Source: Lysobacterales bacterium
Lineage (GTDB): Bacteria > Pseudomonadota > Gammaproteobacteria > Xanthomonadales > Rhodanobacteraceae
Assembly (NCBI GenBank): GCA_002632325.1
Contig: NSJK01000023.1
Span: forward strand, 1 to 50,541
DNA length: 50,541 nt
Direction of reading: 5' to 3'
Below are positions 1 to 10,926 of this stretch, piece by piece (the stretch's first letter is position 1; every line of letters starts with the position of its first letter). The notes beneath the pieces are model-generated. The model saw nothing but the letters and a program-made list of their open reading frames with translations, was not told where the DNA came from and did no database searches. The position numbers and the translations under genes were made by a program.

Positions 1-58
1 GCGTCTTGCATCCCGACAGCAACGCCTCCAGCGCCCGTTCGTCCACTTTGTCTGCCAT
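1..58 (-). CDS. IS256-family transposase, N-terminal fragment (runs off the window)
   Basis: Nineteen codons are visible, reading MADKVDERALEALLSGCKT before the window ends. The stretch LLSGCKT matches the LLAGCKTPED-type opening of IS256-family (mutator-type, DDE) transposases. GAGGAG lies upstream at normal spacing. The DDE catalytic core is outside the window, so the family call rests on this short opening only. Confidence 0.5.
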   Translation of the reverse strand, partial: MADKVDERALEALLSGCKT

Positions 59-128
59 CTCTGCTCCTCGCGGCTTCTGCCGCCACCATACGTCAGGGAG
101 CAGTTACACAGTTCAGATTACAGACTCC
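1..128 (-). mobile_element. End of an IS256-family-like element
   Basis: The first 128 bases are the 5' end of an insertion sequence pointing off the left edge. It starts where the IS3 orfB reading frame (129-278) abruptly stops matching its family, and it contains its own start codon (ATG at 58) with an AGGAG ribosome site. The terminal stretch at about 95-128, which includes TCTGTAATCTGAACTGTG on the minus strand, is presumed to be the inverted repeat. The other end and the target duplication lie outside the window. Confidence 0.6.
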
Positions 129-278
129 CTGCGCGTCCAGCTCGGCACGTGCCTGCGCCTGTTTCGACATGCCCCGCTTGCGCCAGTCGTAGTACCCGCT
201 TGCCGACACCGACAGCACCCGGCACATCAACCGCACCGCGAACTCGCCTTCGTGCTCCTTCATCGTTGCGTACCTCAC
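129..278 (-). pseudogene. IS3-family orfB (integrase core), truncated after about 50 codons
   Basis: The frame opens at a GTG that overlaps the orfA stop as GTGA, and begins [20 protein letters not shown], the usual start of IS3-family OrfB. It continues through [11 protein letters not shown] to ARAELDAQ and is then replaced by nine unrelated residues from the IS256-like element. The DDE integrase core is absent. In an intact element the product would be an OrfAB fusion made by -1 frameshifting on the A7 run at about 307-313; the orfB frame is open back to that run. Confidence 0.75.
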
Positions 279-577
279 TTCGGTTGCTTCGCGAAGTACG
301 CCGCCGCTTTTTTTAGGAACGCGTTCTCCTCTTCCACCCGCGCCAGCTCACGCCGTAGCCGCGCCAGCTCCGACTGCTGCAGGCGCTGTGCCTCCTCATT
401 CTGGCCTTGCTGCTGCGCTTTCGAACGCCACGCATAAAGCTGCGCCGGCTCCAGTCCCAGCTCCTGGGCAACCGCGGGGACTCCGTCCTTCACCGCTCGC
501 AGCAACGCCTGTTGCTTGAACTCCGTGCTGAACCGGTTCCGCTTCGTCTTCTTCAATCCTGTCGTCTTCTTTGCCAT
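275..577 (-). CDS. IS3-family transposase OrfA (helix-turn-helix subunit)
   Basis: A 100-residue basic protein. Residues 1-15 are lysine-rich. A helix-turn-helix of the transposase_8 type covers roughly residues 16-55 ([14 protein letters not shown] to LYAWRSK), followed by a leucine-zipper-like coiled coil at about 58-92 ([20 protein letters not shown]) ending FLKKAAAYF. OrfA binds the element ends, and the zipper serves dimerisation with OrfAB. The length is normal. It is the only intact gene left in the element. The ATG at 577 is chosen because it gives the canonical MAKK start. Confidence 0.85.
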   Translation of the reverse strand: MAKKTTGLKKTKRNRFSTEFKQQALLRAVKDGVPAVAQELGLEPAQLYAWRSKAQQQGQNEEAQRLQQSELARLRRELARVEEENAFLKKAAAYFAKQPK

Positions 578-642
578 TGCGTCCACCTCGGGTTGCGATA
601 TTGAATCGCTTAGCCGAGTGTCCGTGAAGCGGGGCAGGATCA

Positions 643-894
643 CAGCTTGCGAATGTCGTAGGTCAGGTCGATGTCTTCGGAGAAGCGGTCGATGACCTTG
701 AAAGCCTTCGACAGTGAGGTGCCACCCTTGAAGGTCAGGTCGGCCACGCGTGGTGACTCGAACAGGGCGCGTAGCGTCCACACGACCCACACGTCCTTTT
801 CGAGCACGTGGGCAGGGCGGCTGGTTTCGGCCCGGCCGTATTCCAGCGCCTCACGTTGATCCTTCTTGCTCAGGTCGAAGAAATACTCAGCCAC
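643..894 (-). pseudogene. abiEii: AbiEii-type nucleotidyltransferase toxin, 3' end lost to IS3 insertion
   Basis: This is the N-terminal 80 or so residues of an AbiEii/AbiGii-type nucleotidyltransferase, the toxin of type IV abortive-infection systems. It includes the signature FKGGTSLSKAF followed by FSEDIDLTYD, which holds the GGTSLSK nucleotide-binding loop and the DxD metal ligands. The frame starts at GTG 894, overlaps the upstream antitoxin gene by 8 bases, and ends in the IS3 element right after DIRKL. Everything C-terminal of the metal site is absent, so the toxin should be inactive. An upstream in-frame ATG at 945 inside the antitoxin gene is less likely. Confidence 0.8.
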
Positions 895-1483
895 GCGCGG
901 CTTCCTCACCGATGGCTCGTGCCATCCAGCCGGGCAACGTCGCACGTGCCGAGGCCAGCGCCTGCCATTCGGAGCGGGGAAGGGTGCGGCGCAGAGACGC
1001 CAGCGACTTGCCGGCGTGCGTGGGTCCGATCCAGGCCAGCGCGCGCACGGCTGCGCCTGCCGGCCTCGTGCCCAGTGCCAGCATCCAGCGTGGCGCGTGC
1101 TTGACCAACACTTCCGAGCGCCCGAGCTTCAGCTTCCGGGTACGGCCAGAGGTCAGATACACCTCGCGGATGGGCACCTGCTGCGTCAGGCCCAAGGCAT
1201 TGGCCGAGCTGGCGCCGTGCGGCACGACGATTTCGCCGCTTTGTTCGGCCAGCGCCTTGACGACCTTCTCGGGAGCGGGAGCGCGCGAGCCGAACCGGCT
1301 GGAAATCGGGGCGGCATAGGCGCCACGCGCTACGCGCAGCAGCTTTCCGGTCTTGGCGAGCCGCGAGAACGCTTGATCCACCGCCGACCGGCTTCCCAGG
1401 TGCAGGAACTCTTTGGGCGACAGCACGCCTCCCTCGGGAAGAGATCGTGCTTGTTGCAGGATGGTCTCGGGCAGCGTGTTCAT
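887..1483 (-). CDS. abiEi: AbiEi-type antitoxin / transcriptional regulator (DUF6088-like)
   Basis: A 198-residue protein. Residues 1-60 (LSPKEFLHLGSRSAVDQAFSRLAKTGKLLRVARGAY) form a winged helix of the AbiEi antitoxin type, and the C-terminal part (EVYLTSGRTRKLKLG, then AIGEEAA) is the usual antitoxin domain. It pairs with the adjoining AbiEii gene with an 8-base overlap, the standard translational coupling of AbiE operons. In this family AbiEi represses its own promoter by binding inverted repeats; a small palindrome lies just upstream at 1491-1503. GAGG lies six bases before the ATG. With the toxin cut off, this is now an orphan antitoxin. Confidence 0.8.
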   Translation of the reverse strand: MNTLPETILQQARSLPEGGVLSPKEFLHLGSRSAVDQAFSRLAKTGKLLRVARGAYAAPISSRFGSRAPAPEKVVKALAEQSGEIVVPHGASSANALGLTQQVPIREVYLTSGRTRKLKLGRSEVLVKHAPRWMLALGTRPAGAAVRALAWIGPTHAGKSLASLRRTLPRSEWQALASARATLPGWMARAIGEEAARG

Positions 1484-1490
1484 GGAGCAC

Positions 1491-1503
1491 CTCTGGTACA
1501 GAG
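1491..1503. promoter_or_regulatory. Palindrome upstream of abiEi, possible autorepressor operator
   Basis: CTCTGGTACAGAG is an inverted repeat with five-base arms, beginning eight bases before the abiEi start codon. It sits just downstream of a weak -10-like TATCAT on the minus strand. AbiEi proteins are known to bind inverted repeats in their own promoters, so this is a reasonable operator candidate, but the arms are short. Confidence 0.35.
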
Positions 1504-1978
1504 AAATGATACACGCGTTTCTGACATCTTGGCGGCGACAAGAAAGGTGACAGTGTTCTTCTTGGTCGCGGTGCCGGACGAGCGTCGAGAGTTGTGCCCG
1601 GGTCGTTTGGATAGGTTGTCGTTGTCGCAGTCTGGCTACGGTTGGATCAACAATTCCAAGTCGCCGATGGCTTGTGTAGGGGCGGTTGAGGGGGACGGGC
1701 AAGATTCGCTGAACAGCAAAATGGCTGTCCGACCGAACATCCAGCGTGGCTGCCGAGCATGGAGCACATCGGCTTGCACTCGACGCGAGGGGCAAAATTA
1801 CGGTCGTCTGTTCGGTATGATTGACGCTGATTGATGATGAGCCGATGCCGCGTAAACCCGCGCCAGCAAAGGACCTGTTTTTCTGACGGTAAAAGCGACG
1901 GTAAAGGCCCATGTCGATCAAAGCCAATCCCTTTAATCACGCGGACTTGCGTGACTCGTTGATGATCGAGTGGGAGTA
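1504..1978. other. Gene-free stretch of about 475 bases
   Basis: No reading frame here looks coding on either strand. The part from about 1790 to 1970 is visibly richer in A+T than the neighbouring genes and contains a short direct repeat (CGACGGTAAA-like, near 1891 and 1900). It probably belongs to the foreign segment that brought the AbiE genes, but no integrase or attachment site could be identified. Confidence 0.4.
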
Positions 1979-2986
1979 ATGCGCACGCGTGCATGGGCGT
2001 ACGCTCTGGTGCTGCTTGGACTGGGCGTCGCGGCGTTCTGGTTGGGGCGCGAGTCCGCGACGCCGCCGGCGACGGCGCAGGGTGTCGGCTCGGTACAGCA
2101 TGAAGTGGCCAATCCTCGCGCTGTCGGAACCACATCGGAGTCGAGGCGGGAATCTTCGCCCAGGGACTCGACCGCGCTTTCAGTGCCGGCTGAGGCACCC
2201 TTGCCTGCGATGGGCGAGCCACTGGCGCAAATCAAGGATGAACTGGCCGCGCGTGCGCGCCGGGGCGACGCGCGTGCTGCCTGCCGGCTCGGAGCCGACC
2301 TGATGCGTTGCCGCTCGAGCCTGGCGTCCAAGGCAAGCTCGGCCATGTTGCAGCAGGCGCTCGCACGCTCGGGGCAGACCGTTTCCGATGACACGGTTTC
2401 CATGCTGGTATCGATGGATAACGCAGCAGCAAGTGCAGTGGCCTTGTGTGAGGGCATCGGCGAAAAGGACATGCGTGAAGCGATCGTGTACCAGCGTATT
2501 GCCGCCGAGCGCGGCAATATGCGCATGCGCTTGTGGTACGCCGCCGACCCCGCACTGGAGCGCGTGGATTTCCTCGCCGATCTTGATGCATGGCAAAGCT
2601 ACCGCGCGGTCGCCCTCGACTATCTGGAACAGGCTCTGGAGGCGGGCGATCCGGATGCGCCGGACGTACTGGCGGGCGTCTACCAACCACGCGATGCCGT
2701 CATTCACACTGGGCGTGTGCCCCTGCGCCTGCCTGATGCGCATCGCTATTTCGTCTATCGCGAACTTGCCACCCTGCTGCATCCGGAGCGGCCCGAAATG
2801 AAATCTGCCGTGCCTGCGCCAGAGCCCGGCCAGGAAATCGATCTCGCGGCTGTCCGCGCCGAAGCCGAAGCGCTACGGCAAAAGTACTACGCCAGCTACC
2901 GCCCTGATGCGACAGGGCAGGAATCTCCAGGCGTGCCTGGCATGCTTTCCGGAGCGGACGACGCGCAGCAGATTTGCGGGCCCTGA
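1979..2986 (+). CDS. Secreted or membrane-anchored protein with Sel1-like helical repeats
   Basis: A 335-residue protein starting with a signal-type hydrophobic segment (residues 5-22, AYALVLLGLGVAAFWLG), then a low-complexity linker and an alpha-helical body. Stretches such as ARRGDARAACRLGADLM, YQRIAAERGNMRMRLWYAA and YLEQALEAGDPDAPDVLAGVY have the A/G spacing of Sel1-like tetratricopeptide repeats. The product likely resides in the periplasm or is anchored to the inner membrane. The exact function is not recognised. The ATG at 1979 is preferred over an in-frame GTG at 1970. The gene stands alone, 90 bases before tadA. Confidence 0.65.
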   Translation: MRTRAWAYALVLLGLGVAAFWLGRESATPPATAQGVGSVQHEVANPRAVGTTSESRRESSPRDSTALSVPAEAPLPAMGEPLAQIKDELAARARRGDARAACRLGADLMRCRSSLASKASSAMLQQALARSGQTVSDDTVSMLVSMDNAAASAVALCEGIGEKDMREAIVYQRIAAERGNMRMRLWYAADPALERVDFLADLDAWQSYRAVALDYLEQALEAGDPDAPDVLAGVYQPRDAVIHTGRVPLRLPDAHRYFVYRELATLLHPERPEMKSAVPAPEPGQEIDLAAVRAEAEALRQKYYASYRPDATGQESPGVPGMLSGADDAQQICGP

Positions 2987-3532
<546 letters not shown>

Positions 3533-3557
3533 GGCGAAGGTTGCGGATCACGCGCGC

Positions 3558-6854
<3,297 letters not shown>

Positions 6855-7053
6855 GCGGGGATGGCCGGGCCATTGCATCCGGGCATCCGCTCTGGCTGGC
6901 GGTGCGAAACCTTTCTGCGGATTTGCACGCAGGCTTGATGCGGCAGATCCGAGCGGGCCGCGGCACCTGTGCCAGACGCACGGCGTCAGCTCGCGGATGT
7001 CTGAACCTTGAACCTGCCCCCTCGCAGCGAACGCCATAAAGCAGTGGGTGAAC

Positions 7054-7374
7054 CTACTCTTCAAACAGCTCAGAGTGCGTGCCAGCACGCACGAAGATGA
7101 TGGTGTTGCCCTCCAGGCGGTAGATCAGCAAGAAGTCGCCGCCGATGTGGCATTCGCGGTGGTCGGACCAGTCGCCCTTGAGGGGATGATCCAGCCATTC
7201 GGGCCCCAGCGGCGCATCGTTGCCGATGAGCAGCAGCATCGCATCCTTCAATCGCTTCAGGTCGTAGCGGCCAGAGCGCGAAAGGCGCTCCCAATCTTTG
7301 AGGAAGGTCTTGGTGTAGTCGCACGCCCTCGGCGGCGCGGCCCGCTTACTGCTGGCGGGCTTTTTCGAGGTCAT
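7054..7374 (-). CDS. yafQ: YafQ/RelE-family mRNA interferase toxin
   Basis: A 106-residue type II toxin. After a basic N-terminal tail (KKPASSKRAAPPRAC) comes the YafQ fold: YTKTFLKDWERLSRSGRYDLKRLKDAM, then HPLKGDWSDHRECHIGGDFLLIYRL and IIFVRAGTHSELF. The histidines of DHRECHI and GTHSELF are in the positions used by YafQ for ribosome-dependent mRNA cleavage. The start lies 29 bases inside the upstream antitoxin gene, the usual coupling. The basic tail is longer than in E. coli YafQ, so a later start is possible. Confidence 0.88.
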   Translation of the reverse strand: MTSKKPASSKRAAPPRACDYTKTFLKDWERLSRSGRYDLKRLKDAMLLLIGNDAPLGPEWLDHPLKGDWSDHRECHIGGDFLLIYRLEGNTIIFVRAGTHSELFEE

Positions 7375-7624
7375 TGATCAGAGCGTCGGCAGAGTCAAAA
7401 CGGGTGGCGCGTGCCTTGGTCATTGCGCGGGCTTCTTCCATCGCTGCGCGGGTTTGGGCGTTGGGCACCTTCAACTCCAGCGGGAAGGCCTGATCGTTCA
7501 CTACGCGCTTGAGCAGGATGCGCACAGCATCCGACACGGACAGCCCCATGGCCGCCAGTGCCTCGCTGGCTTGCGTCTTGATTTCGTCGTCCACACGGAC
7601 GTGCAGCATTGTGGAATGAGCCAT
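7346..7624 (-). CDS. dinJ: DinJ/RelB-family antitoxin
   Basis: A 92-residue antitoxin. The N-terminal ribbon-helix-helix (MLHVRVDDEIKTQASEALAAMGLSVSDAVRILLKRVV) binds the operon promoter, and the C-terminal helical part (TRAAMEEARAM, then DSADALINDLEKARQ) wraps the toxin. It precedes and overlaps the YafQ gene. AGAGGA sits seven bases before the ATG, and a sigma70-type promoter is visible upstream (7647-7675), where the antitoxin is expected to repress. Confidence 0.9.
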   Translation of the reverse strand: MAHSTMLHVRVDDEIKTQASEALAAMGLSVSDAVRILLKRVVNDQAFPLELKVPNAQTRAAMEEARAMTKARATRFDSADALINDLEKARQQ

Positions 7625-7646
7625 GATTGGATCCTCTGTTTCCGCA

Positions 7647-7675
7647 ATTATGTATCTCGTTTGCGACACGATCAA
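7647..7675 (-). promoter_or_regulatory. Predicted sigma70 promoter of the dinJ-yafQ operon
   Basis: On the minus strand TTGATC (7670-7675) and CATAAT (7647-7652) are separated by exactly 17 bases. The start of transcription would fall about 15 bases before the dinJ start codon. Ribbon-helix-helix antitoxins of this family bind over such promoters; no clear palindrome could be assigned. Confidence 0.55.
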
Positions 7676-7918
7676 GTGACTGCTGGGCGATGCTCTGAAA
7701 GCGTTCAATGCCTGACCGGTGGCCGTGGTTGACGATGAAGCGGCAAGCGCAAGTCTTTGATTGCACGCGGACACCTTCTGTACTTACCCGCAGGCCAAAC
7801 GGAGAATAGTGACGGCTCTGGCCGAGAAGGTGACCGATTTGGAGCGCTTCGGCAGCAAGCCGCCCGCAGCACAGACGGCCGGAACCCCGCGTGGCGCGGG
7901 GATTTCGTGCAAGAAAAA

Positions 7919-7938
7919 GGCCCGGAGGCTTCCGGGCC
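7919..7938 (-). terminator. Rho-independent terminator (minus strand)
   Basis: An eight-base-pair GC stem (GGCCCGGA with TCCGGGCC) and a four-base loop is followed on the minus strand by a run of U (plus-strand AAGAAAAA at 7911-7918). It would stop leftward transcription coming from the tRNA-like remnant at 7950-7979. No intact gene is served by it now. Confidence 0.7.
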
Positions 7939-7949
7939 CTTGTGATCGG

Positions 7950-7979
7950 TGGTGGAGTCCTAGCAGAAATCGAACGGGC
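7950..7979 (-). pseudogene. Possible remnant of a tRNA 3' end
   Basis: On the minus strand the sequence has CCCGTTCGATT, which resembles a T-loop, and ends CTCCACCA like a tRNA 3' terminus. The T-stem does not pair and no anticodon arm is recognisable upstream. A strong terminator follows 12 bases later, as behind a tRNA gene. This may be a scar of an element that once integrated at a tRNA, or chance. Confidence 0.3.
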
Positions 7980-8045
7980 ATCTACAGCCCGGTAGGAAAA
8001 TAGCGGAAATCGGCGGAAGCGCAGTCGCCCTAGCAAAGCCGATCC

Positions 8046-8127
8046 GTTGTTCCGGTGTTGTTCAGATCATGCTTGACCGCCAGTGTCGGCATGCCTATGG
8101 TCCGCTTCCGAACAACATCTGAACAAC
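8046..8127. promoter_or_regulatory. Symmetric four-heptamer operator array around the GTPase promoter
   Basis: GTTGTTC occurs at 8046-8052 and 8057-8063, and its reverse complement GAACAAC at 8110-8116 and 8121-8127. In each pair the copies are 11 bases apart (about one helical turn), and the two pairs are mirror images around 8086.5. An 11-base inverted repeat (8057-8067 with 8117-8127) is embedded. The promoter at 8073-8101 lies exactly between the pairs, the right-hand pair covers the transcription start, and GAGG of the ribosome site follows directly. This is the layout of a repressor that loops or bridges two sites. Confidence 0.65.
8073..8101 (+). promoter_or_regulatory. Predicted sigma70 promoter of the GTPase gene
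   Basis: TTGACC (8073-8078) and TATGGT (8096-8101) are separated by 17 bases. Transcription would start near 8108, about 30 bases before the ATG at 8138, at the edge of the right-hand GAACAAC pair. The fit to consensus is good for DNA of this GC content. Confidence 0.65.
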
Positions 8128-8137
8128 GAGGTGCGAC

Positions 8138-10405
8138 ATGGAAAAGCGTTTTGTGGCGACCCTGAGCCGGTCTCAGGGCCGCAGTGCATGGGCAGTCATC
8201 TTCCGCCACCCGGTCCGGGTCGCCCCGAACACTGGCAAGCCGGGCCTGCGGGTCCGCCAGGGGCTCGGAACATCCGATGATGCCGAGGCCAATGATCTGA
8301 AGGATCAACTCAACCAGCTGCTGGCAGAGGAGAGCTTCTGGAGCTTGCCCGCCAGGGCGGAGGCTGAAAAGCGGTTCCATCGCCGGGTCGTCGAGATCTT
8401 CTATCACGGCATGGAACCTGAGCAGAGCGACTTCGGCGCGATCCGCGAGTCGATCATTCCGCTGCCGACGTCGAAAGATTCCGACTATCGGCGGGCGCTG
8501 CTCCTCGGGACGACCGGCGCCGGCAAGACGACGCTGCTTCGGCAGTTGATCGGCACGGACCCGGAGACCGAGCGCTTTCCGTCGACTTCGACGGCGAAGA
8601 CCACGGTGCATGAGACCGAGGTCGTGCTTGCGCCAGGCCCGTACAAGGCTGTGGTCACCTTCTTCCCAGTCGACGAAGTCCGTGAGCACTTGAACGAGTG
8701 TATCTCCGAGGCCGTGCTGTCCGCCTACCGTGGCGACGGCGACGGTGAAGTGCTGCGCAAGCTGTTGATGCATGTGAACCAACGGTTCCGCTTCAGCTAC
8801 GTGCTCGGCAACGGGCCGCAGGTGGCGAGCACCGACGACGATGAGGATGACGAGGACGACGCCGCGGAGCCGACCGACGATACCGTGGCTGACGGAGCGA
8901 TCGATCTCGACGCCACCAATGCGCTGCTGACGAAGACGTTGACGGCGTTGCGCGCCATCGCCGCCCGTCACGGCGACCAACTGAAGACCGAGTTGGGCGC
9001 CACCGACGAAAAGGACCAGCGGGTCGTCGACGAGCTGTTCGAGGAGGAGCTTGATCGCCGGCTTCGTGAAGACGACGAGTTCCACCGCATCAGCGACGAG
9101 CTCATGGACGAGATCGAGCTTCGTTTTTCGCTGCTTGCTGATGGCGCGGTACGTCGCAACAAGCAGGGTTGGCCGCAATCGTGGTCGTGGGAGACCAACG
9201 ACCGTGCGACCTTCATCAGGGCGGTCACGCGTTTCTCCAGCAACCACTCCTCACGCTTCGGGCGCCTGCTGACGCCGCTGGTTAATGGTGCCCGTGTGTC
9301 TGGCGCGTTCGTGCCGGCGTGGAACGGCGGCCAGCAGCCCAAGCTCGTGCTTCTAGACGGTGAAGGCCTGGGTCACACGCCCAAATCGGTGGCGGCCCTC
9401 TCGACCTCGCTGACGCGGCGCGTCGAGTCCACGGATGCCATCGTGCTCGTCGACAACGCTGTTCAGCCGATGCAGGCAGCGCCGGTTGCGGCCATGAAGG
9501 AGATGATCACCTCGGGCAGCGCCAGCAAGCTGCTGCTCGTGTTCACGCACTTCGACGAGGTCAAGGGCGACAACCTGCCCAACGCGGCGGCCAAGGAGCA
9601 GCACGTCCTGGCTTCCGCCGAAAACGTCCTCGCCTCCATTGGTGAGGAACTGGGCCCGTTCGCGGAACGAGCGCTTCGCGGCCGCCTGAAGGACGCCTGC
9701 TTCTTCGTCGGCGGGATCGACGAAGACCTGGACGCCACGAAGAAGACCCACAAGCGGACCATCGGACAACTGCAGGCGCTGCTCGCCGCAATCGATGCCA
9801 TCGTCGAGAAGCCCGAGCCCGTGCTCGCGAAGCCGGTGTACGGCCGGATGAATCTCGTCCTGGCCGTGAAGAATGCTGCCGAGAGCTTCCACGATGCGTG
9901 GTGGCCGCGCTTGGGCCTCGACTACAAGCCCGGCGTCAGCAAGGAACACTGGAAGCGCATCTGGGCATTGAGCCGACGACTCAGCACGCCCGGCCTCGGT
10001 GACGAGTACGACAACCTCAAGCCGGTCGCGGATCTACGCAAGCAGCTTCAGGATCGGCTGTACGTGCTGCTGCAGAACCCGCTCCGGTGGGACCCCGCCG
10101 AGCCGACCGACGACGAGCACAAGCAGCAAGCCTTTGATGCCCTGGCCAACGCGCTGTCCGCCAAGACGCTGGGCCTCGCTACCCGCCGCGTACGGGCCGA
10201 GCGGATGCCCGAGTGGCAGTCGGCGTTCAACCAGTCCGGGCGAGGTTCCAGCTACGTGCGCGCCTCGATCATCGGCGAACGCATCTACGAACGCGCTGCG
10301 CCGATTCCTAACGTCACACCCTCGCCGGATCGCAATTCCTTCCTGCACGAAGTGGTGGCTGTGGTCGAGAGCGTCTGCGAAGAGGTCGGAGCCAAGCTCG
10401 CGTAG
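8138..10405 (+). CDS. Large P-loop GTPase-like protein of unknown function
   Basis: A 755-residue soluble protein. Residues 1-70 (SAWAVIFRHPVRVAPN, GLRVRQGLGTSDDAEANDL) look like the arm-type DNA-binding fold at the N-terminus of tyrosine integrases. A P-loop NTPase domain follows: GTTGAGKT (residues 124-131), a DxxG-like DGEG (407-410) after hydrophobic LVLL, and THFD (470-473) in the place of the guanine-specificity T/NKxD motif. About 275 mostly helical residues separate the first two motifs and include an acidic run (233-242). The C-terminal 250 residues are helical and unrecognised. The family may be near AIG1/TRAFAC GTPases, but no named family is assigned. The gene stands alone between a toxin-antitoxin pair and a tRNA, a common setting for defence genes. 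Confidence 0.7.
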   Translation: MEKRFVATLSRSQGRSAWAVIFRHPVRVAPNTGKPGLRVRQGLGTSDDAEANDLKDQLNQLLAEESFWSLPARAEAEKRFHRRVVEIFYHGMEPEQSDFGAIRESIIPLPTSKDSDYRRALLLGTTGAGKTTLLRQLIGTDPETERFPSTSTAKTTVHETEVVLAPGPYKAVVTFFPVDEVREHLNECISEAVLSAYRGDGDGEVLRKLLMHVNQRFRFSYVLGNGPQVASTDDDEDDEDDAAEPTDDTVADGAIDLDATNALLTKTLTALRAIAARHGDQLKTELGATDEKDQRVVDELFEEELDRRLREDDEFHRISDELMDEIELRFSLLADGAVRRNKQGWPQSWSWETNDRATFIRAVTRFSSNHSSRFGRLLTPLVNGARVSGAFVPAWNGGQQPKLVLLDGEGLGHTPKSVAALSTSLTRRVESTDAIVLVDNAVQPMQAAPVAAMKEMITSGSASKLLLVFTHFDEVKGDNLPNAAAKEQHVLASAENVLASIGEELGPFAERALRGRLKDACFFVGGIDEDLDATKKTHKRTIGQLQALLAAIDAIVEKPEPVLAKPVYGRMNLVLAVKNAAESFHDAWWPRLGLDYKPGVSKEHWKRIWALSRRLSTPGLGDEYDNLKPVADLRKQLQDRLYVLLQNPLRWDPAEPTDDEHKQQAFDALANALSAKTLGLATRRVRAERMPEWQSAFNQSGRGSSYVRASIIGERIYERAAPIPNVTPSPDRNSFLHEVVAVVESVCEEVGAKLA

Positions 10406-10783
10406 TGGACAGTCACGGACATTCGAGGAGGGGCTTGCCCCGGAGCGAGGCTAGGCTTGCGCATGTCAGCGCCCTCTGGCGTAGACCGGAGCCGGGCTGC
10501 CAGCCTCATACTTTGTGCAAGGACTGCCAATGCAAGCACATCGTGCAATCACTCGCGGCGACACACGCTCAAGTCCTCGTTCCCAAAGTCCGCCTGCGTG
10601 CGCTGTTGCGAAAAAGTTGGCGCCTGATTTGAGAGAAGAGAGAGCGAAGGATGGTCGAACCGGGCGACTTTAGGACGCCGCACCGCAACGGCGTGGCACG
10701 TGCAGAGCGGCCCCGCACCGGCGTGGCTTGCGGAGTCCGCAATCGAAAACGCCCAACCGAGAATGGCTGGAGACGCTGAATAA
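10406..10783. other. Gene-free stretch of about 380 bases
   Basis: Only short, poorly supported frames occur here. An imperfect direct repeat of a GCACCGGCGTGGC-like sequence lies near 10685 and 10715. No terminator with a T-run was seen behind the GTPase gene. It may be the right flank of the inserted segment carrying that gene, next to tRNA-Ala. Confidence 0.35.
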
Positions 10784-10859
<76 letters not shown>

Positions 10860-10897
10860 ACAGGATCTTCGGGTCCGGGGACCGCGAAAGGGCGCGC

Positions 10898-10926
10898 ATC
10901 ATAACGTGAGACGGCCAAGTCGCCAA
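10898..10926 (-). promoter_or_regulatory. Promoter of tRNA-Ala with GC-rich discriminator
   Basis: On the minus strand TTGGCG (10921-10926) and TATGAT (10898-10903) are separated by exactly 17 bases and followed by a GCGCGCCC discriminator. GC-rich discriminators are typical of stable-RNA promoters under stringent control. Transcription would start about 30 bases before the tRNA. Confidence 0.65.

Larger units (their letters stand above)
129..642 (-). mobile_element. IS3-family insertion sequence, truncated by the IS256-like element
   Basis: This holds an intact orfA (275-577) and only the beginning of orfB (to 129). The right edge is placed near 642, where the minus strand begins TGATCCTGCCCCGCTTCACG; this is also where the interrupted AbiEii frame leaves its family sequence and meets a TGA. 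A run of seven A residues on the minus strand (about 307-313) is the expected -1 slippage site that would join orfA to orfB. The 3' half of orfB and the second inverted repeat are missing, so the element cannot move by itself. Confidence 0.75.
7676..8037. other. Gene-free stretch containing a terminator and a tRNA-like remnant
   Basis: No frame here looks coding. It contains a minus-strand terminator (7919-7938) and a tRNA 3'-end-like sequence (7950-7979). The rest shows nothing recognisable. Its position between a toxin-antitoxin pair and an isolated GTPase gene fits a mobile-element junction, but no integrase gene is left. Confidence 0.4.

Noticed and set aside
7395..8036. 213-residue minus-strand frame
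   Set aside because: It overlaps dinJ out of frame and crosses the terminator and the tRNA-like remnant.
8030..9247. A 405-residue minus-strand frame
   Set aside because: Antisense to the GTPase gene and running through its operator; no recognisable domain.
10405..10632. 75-residue frame with a CKDCQCK motif
   Set aside because: No ribosome site, no continuation of the motif, and composition like non-coding DNA.
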